Of a DNA stretch of 9,281 nucleotides, positions 6,662-9,281 are shown one piece after another. Numbering within the stretch: position 1 is the stretch's first letter; each line of letters begins with the position of its first letter. The stretch is from contig QIAR01000160.1 in the NCBI GenBank assembly GCA_003225595.1, forward strand, positions 1 through 9,281, read 5' to 3'. The notes under the pieces were generated by a model that made no database searches, was not told the origin of the DNA, and saw only the letters and a program-made list of their open reading frames with translations. Source of the DNA: Acidobacteriota bacterium. GTDB lineage: Bacteria > Acidobacteriota > Terriglobia > Terriglobales > Acidobacteriaceae. A program made the position numbers and the translations under genes.

Positions 6662-7630
6662 ATGCGAAATTATTTCCGGCTGATTCTTTGCTTGCTGGTG
6701 ATTTTGTACTGCGCTGCGGCTTTTGCTGTTGGCGAGCGCGGGGCGCTGGTGCGAGCGGCAACACTCTATCTGTCTCCAGACACGAATTCGTCCAAGCTGA
6801 CGGAAGTGGGACGCGGGCACGAAATCGTGATTCTGGAGACCAGCCGCGGTTGGGCGCACGTCGAAGCCTTGCTTGGCGGACAGTCCCAGCGCCGCGAGGA
6901 CGAGGAGGAGGAGAGGCAAGGAAAAACCATTACCGGTTGGCTGCTGGATAAAGGAATGGTGCGGACATCCACTCCCGACGGCGACAAGATCCTGTTCGGC
7001 GAAGCGACGGACTCCGAAGGTCAAGCCAGCCGACGGGGAGGCCGCAAGGGGGCAGACCAGGACGCCATGCGCCTTTACTATCGCGTCTATGATTACTTCC
7101 CGAGCTCGCCGCTTGCGGGAGAGGCGTTGTACCGGGCCGCCGATATCCGCTGGCAACTGGAGAAAGCGGATGTGATGACGCGTCCCTCGGCGCGAGAAAA
7201 GGAATCCTACTTGCGTGAGGGTATGGATGAGCATTGGATGAAGCTGGTGATGAAGAAGTTTTCTGGCACTAAGTGGGCTGATCTCGCCGCCTTCCACCTG
7301 ATCGACAACAAGCTGTGCGGCGATTGGCAGGGATCCTCGAAGTGCCCTGAGAAAGAAGCGGAAATCTATGAGAAGTATGCCAAGGAGCATTCGCAATCGC
7401 CGGCCGCGGCGGAGGCACTGTACGATGCGGCCTGGCGGCGCTCGGCGCTAATCGAGATCTACAAGATTGAAGAGCAGGCGAAGAAATCGGACGAATCGAA
7501 AAACAGGGCTATGGCGCTGGCACAGCAAGTGGTGGCCCAGTATCCGCAGAGTCAGTGGGCGTTGCGGGCGCGGCGGCTGGTTTTTCTGATCCAGCAGAAC
7601 GTTCCCACGTACGGCAATGTGAGTGAGTGA
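6662..7630 (+). CDS. Secreted protein with SH3b domain and TPR-like helical repeats
   Basis: This is an exported protein of about 322 residues. It starts with a signal peptide (MRNYFRLILCLLVILYCAAAFA, likely cut after AFA), so it should act in the periplasm or at the outer face of the envelope. Next is a bacterial SH3-like domain (about residues 25-105): ALVRAATLYLSPDTNSSKL, GHEIVILETSRGWAHVE and ITGWLLDKGMV. It is interrupted by a very charged insert (QSQRREDEEEERQGK, from about 6887). The remainder is helical with TPR/BamD-like units: LYYRVYDYFPSSPLAGEALYRAADI, IYEKYAKEHSQSPAAAEALYDAAWRR and ALAQQVVAQYPQSQWALRARRL. The role is unknown, and envelope scaffolding or peptidoglycan contact is inferred from the domains. 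ATG 6662 is preferred because GGGA lies about 10 bases before it. ATG 6653 is also possible. The long upstream extension to 6509 is unlikely. uppP starts 92 bp downstream on the same strand. Confidence 0.8.
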   Translation: MRNYFRLILCLLVILYCAAAFAVGERGALVRAATLYLSPDTNSSKLTEVGRGHEIVILETSRGWAHVEALLGGQSQRREDEEEERQGKTITGWLLDKGMVRTSTPDGDKILFGEATDSEGQASRRGGRKGADQDAMRLYYRVYDYFPSSPLAGEALYRAADIRWQLEKADVMTRPSAREKESYLREGMDEHWMKLVMKKFSGTKWADLAAFHLIDNKLCGDWQGSSKCPEKEAEIYEKYAKEHSQSPAAAEALYDAAWRRSALIEIYKIEEQAKKSDESKNRAMALAQQVVAQYPQSQWALRARRLVFLIQQNVPTYGNVSE

Positions 7631-7713
7631 TCTGCACACAATTTTGTGACCGAATCAAGATCGCAAGCAATCCCACCAACAATTTTCTGAGATACTCGCT
7701 CCACTCACCCTCT

Positions 7714-7719
7714 GGAGGA
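7714..7719 (+). promoter_or_regulatory. Shine-Dalgarno fixing the TTG start of uppP
   Basis: GGAGGA stands three bases before TTG 7723 (four bases after its GGAGG core). The frame is open further upstream to 7627, but only this position gives the family's expected N-terminus (NDYLLSLLLGIIEGLTEFLP). Confidence 0.75.
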
Positions 7720-7722
7720 AGC

Positions 7723-8616
7723 TTGAACGATTACCTGCTGTCCCTGCTGCTGGGGATCATTGAAGGACTGACCGAGTTCCTGCCCGTCAGCTCGACTGCC
7801 CATCTGCGCATTGCAGAAGCGTTATTGAACATCAGCCTCACGAGCGGCTACTGGAAGATGTACACCATCGTCATTCAACTAGGGGCTATCCTGTGCTTGC
7901 CGGTCTATTTCCGCGCGCGAATCGCCAAATTTCTCTCCACTTTTCCTCGCGGCGAACGTGGTGATCGCACGCCGCTGACCCATCCCTTGAGCTTGACTAC
8001 CGTCGCATTCCTGATAACAGCCCCTCCGTCCTACCTGCTGACCAAGGTCATCGGCAAGCACCTGGAGAGCCTTCACATCATGGGGAGCGCACTACTGATC
8101 GGCGGAATCGTGATGTGGGCTATTGATGCGATGAATGCACGCTCCGAGGCAGCAGGACCAGAAGCCCCGGGCAGCCGCATTCATACTTGGAGAATGGAGG
8201 ACATGAGTCTGGGCCAGGCCATCTGGATTGGCGGCTCCCAGATTCTTTCGGCTGTGTTTCCCGGAACCTCGCGGTCGATGTCGACGATCGCGGCGGGGCA
8301 GTTGGCGGGGATGTCGCGCGCTTCTGCGTTGGAGTTCTCGTTCTTCTTATCAATTCCGACCATGGTCGCGGCCACCGGATATACGTTGTTCAAGTCGGTA
8401 ATGGGCAAGGACGAAAACCCGATTGGCATCTCACAGATTAGTTCACAGCAGTGGGTAATCTTAGCAATTGGATTTGTGGTCTCGTTCCTGGTGGCTTATG
8501 GGTCGGTTGCATGGTTCATGGCGTGGGTTCGGCGACGTGGGTTCGCGCCGTTCGCGGTGTATCGGATTATTTTAGGGACTGCGGTGCTGGTGTTGGCGTC
8601 GAGGATGGGGGGATAG
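7723..8616 (+). CDS. uppP: Undecaprenyl-diphosphate phosphatase
   Basis: UppP (BacA) is an inner-membrane enzyme that dephosphorylates undecaprenyl pyrophosphate, recycling the lipid carrier for peptidoglycan and other surface polymers. Its overexpression gives bacitracin resistance in other bacteria. The 297-residue protein carries both hallmark motifs: GIIEGLTEFLPVSSTAHL (Glu14, Glu18, Ser23/24, His27) and FPGTSRSMSTIAAGQLAGMSRASALEFSFFLSIP with the catalytic Arg184. Several hydrophobic helices are evident (about 43-63, 92-110, 119-137, 205-225, 245-268, 277-293), consistent with a polytopic protein. The loop about 138-160 is hydrophilic. TTG 7723 is the start, fixed by a strong Shine-Dalgarno and family alignment; the 32 codons upstream in frame look like leader sequence. 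It follows the SH3b/TPR gene and may be co-transcribed with it. Confidence 0.97.
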   Translation: MNDYLLSLLLGIIEGLTEFLPVSSTAHLRIAEALLNISLTSGYWKMYTIVIQLGAILCLPVYFRARIAKFLSTFPRGERGDRTPLTHPLSLTTVAFLITAPPSYLLTKVIGKHLESLHIMGSALLIGGIVMWAIDAMNARSEAAGPEAPGSRIHTWRMEDMSLGQAIWIGGSQILSAVFPGTSRSMSTIAAGQLAGMSRASALEFSFFLSIPTMVAATGYTLFKSVMGKDENPIGISQISSQQWVILAIGFVVSFLVAYGSVAWFMAWVRRRGFAPFAVYRIILGTAVLVLASRMGG

Positions 8617-8650
8617 ACGGCACTGGCTGTTCGTGCCGTCCCCGGGGGAC
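8616..8650. terminator. GC-rich stem-loops after uppP, possible terminator
   Basis: GACGGCAC (8616-8623) and GTGCCGTC (8633-8640) form a perfect 8-bp stem with a 9-base loop, beginning at the last base of the uppP stop codon. An overlapping GC palindrome, GTCCCC/GGGGAC (8638-8650), could form an alternative hairpin. The site lies between two converging genes, as expected for a terminator, but no T-run follows on either strand. Nothing else can be assigned in 8651-8726. Confidence 0.35.
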
Positions 8651-8726
8651 GCATGCTGGGTGGCTAGAGTGATGACCTTCCGCGGTAGCTACGGCTAGGC
8701 CTTTTATCGGGCAGCAGTACGCAAAA

Positions 8727-9023
8727 CTACTTGCCTTCGGCCGTCGTCGGATCAATCATCGATTTGACTTCGGAGATTCGATTGGCAGGGAATCCTCCCT
8801 GACTGGCGTGATCTCGCACCATTTTCTCGTTGGGCGCGATGTAGACACAGTAAACCTTGTCATCGGTGACGTAGCTTTGCACCCACTGAATCTGGGTTCC
8901 TAAATTCCTCAACACACCGCAATTCCTCAACACACCGCAAGATTTTTGAGAGATGGCCTGAAGTTCTTGCGGGGTAAATTTCCCCGCGCCGGGAATTTCG
9001 CGCTCGATCACGTATTTGGGCAT
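8727..9023 (-). CDS. DUF4242 family small protein with internal six-residue duplication
   Basis: This 98-residue protein begins MPKYVIEREIPGAGKFTPQELQAISQKSC and continues with QIQWVQSYVTDDKVYCVYIAPNEKMVRDHASQGGFPANRISEVKSMIDPTT. That is the pattern of the DUF4242 ferredoxin-like-fold family; a Streptomyces member (SCO4226) is described as nickel binding. The function here is unknown. The family is usually about 90 residues, and the excess is explained by a tandem CGVLRN-CGVLRN (residues 29-40), encoded by a perfect 18-bp duplication. The frame is intact. The start ATG at 9023 has an AAGGAAAG purine run upstream on the minus strand. The gene converges with uppP and is divergent from ftcD. Confidence 0.85.
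   Translation of the reverse strand: MPKYVIEREIPGAGKFTPQELQAISQKSCGVLRNCGVLRNLGTQIQWVQSYVTDDKVYCVYIAPNEKMVRDHASQGGFPANRISEVKSMIDPTTAEGK
8903..8940. repeat. Perfect 18-bp tandem duplication inside the DUF4242 gene
   Basis: An 18-bp unit (ATTCCTCAACACACCGCA on the plus strand) occurs twice without mismatch, in the register 8904-8921 and 8922-8939, with one matching base on each side. The unit length is a multiple of three, so it adds six residues without breaking the frame. Zero divergence suggests a recent slippage event. Confidence 0.95.
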
Positions 9024-9170
9024 AGGGTTGCTTCTTTCCTTTCCAGTTCTTCCCCGTTCATCAAAGCGGCTAACGATTCATAAGCGTTTTCATTTTAGCT
9101 TCTTATTTTTGGTGATGCCAGCCTAGCTGCGAGTTGCGGTACACAAGCCCGACGGATATGCTTCTGCCGT

Positions 9171-9281
9171 ATGTCTACGCTGGTGGAATGTGTTCCGAAT
9201 TTTTCCGAAGGCCGTGACAGGGCTCGAGTTGATGCCATCGTCGACGCCATGAAGATGGACGGTGTTTACCTGCTGGACCGC
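9171..9281 (+). CDS. ftcD: Glutamate formimidoyltransferase, 3' end missing
   Basis: Only the first 37 codons are inside the window, and the frame is open to the last base. The N-terminus MSTLVECVPNFSEGRDRARVDAIVDAM, continuing GVYLLDR, matches the formiminotransferase N-terminal subdomain, whose hallmark is ECVPNFSEGR. The enzyme moves the formimino group from formiminoglutamate to tetrahydrofolate, linking histidine breakdown to one-carbon metabolism. ATG 9171 is the natural start by alignment. An out-of-frame ATG lies at 9158, and no convincing Shine-Dalgarno is present. Whether a cyclodeaminase domain is fused at the C-terminus cannot be seen. The 147 bp between this gene and the divergent DUF4242 gene should hold both promoters, but I see no strong match. 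Confidence 0.9.
   Translation, partial: MSTLVECVPNFSEGRDRARVDAIVDAMKMDGVYLLDR

Noticed and set aside
6432..6662. A 76-codon plus-strand frame beginning TTG directly after the dehydratase stop
   Set aside because: There is no Shine-Dalgarno and no recognisable domain, it runs through the hairpin at 6546-6567, and it overlaps the start of the next gene.
6635..7396. A 253-codon minus-strand frame opposite the SH3b/TPR gene
   Set aside because: The plus-strand frame has a signal peptide and recognisable domains. The antisense frame has none and is a compositional shadow.
7627..7722. N-terminal extension of UppP back to 7627
   Set aside because: The family N-terminus and a strong Shine-Dalgarno both fix the start at TTG 7723, and the upstream codons do not resemble the family.

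Overview
The window looks like ordinary chromosomal DNA from a moderately GC-rich, free-living bacterium. Acidobacteriota (Terriglobia, Koribacter-like) is my best guess. It rests on gene content (RNase J together with a succinylase-branch DapD, an SH3b/TPR secreted protein, a DUF4242 protein) and on the 14-bp AGAATGCAGAAGTC-type intergenic repeats, which I associate with that phylum from memory. I could not test this by search. No rRNA, tRNA, transposase, phage gene or CRISPR array is visible.

Layout. (1) Positions 1-1915, plus strand: the 3' part of dapA (4-hydroxy-tetrahydrodipicolinate synthase), with an unusual Cys-containing C-terminal extension of about 70 residues. A 250-bp gap follows, filled by a 14-bp tandem repeat array and its inverted counterpart, and then dapD (tetrahydrodipicolinate N-succinyltransferase). 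(2) Positions 2049-3515, minus strand: an EcsC-family protein followed downstream by a HAD sugar-phosphate phosphatase of the YfbT/HxpA type. (3) Positions 3618-8616, plus strand: rnj (ribonuclease J), a PLP threonine dehydratase without an ACT domain, a secreted SH3b/TPR-like protein, and uppP (undecaprenyl-diphosphate phosphatase). (4) Positions 8727-9023, minus strand: a small DUF4242 protein carrying a fresh 18-bp in-frame duplication. (5) From 9171 to the end, plus strand: the first 37 codons of a glutamate formimidoyltransferase (ftcD).

Functional themes. dapA and dapD are two steps of the diaminopimelate/lysine route, which also feeds peptidoglycan. uppP recycles the lipid carrier used for peptidoglycan, so envelope building recurs at both ends. 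RNase J handles RNA decay and processing. The threonine dehydratase and FtcD belong to amino-acid breakdown (threonine/serine and histidine). The neighbours look like a loose housekeeping cluster and not a single operon.

I see no complete new multi-gene system here. The best leads are the DapA fusion, the threonine dehydratase reading frame that seems to begin at an AUC codon behind a perfect Shine-Dalgarno, the large repeat hairpin that overlaps a near-leaderless dapD promoter, and the hexapeptide duplication in the DUF4242 protein.
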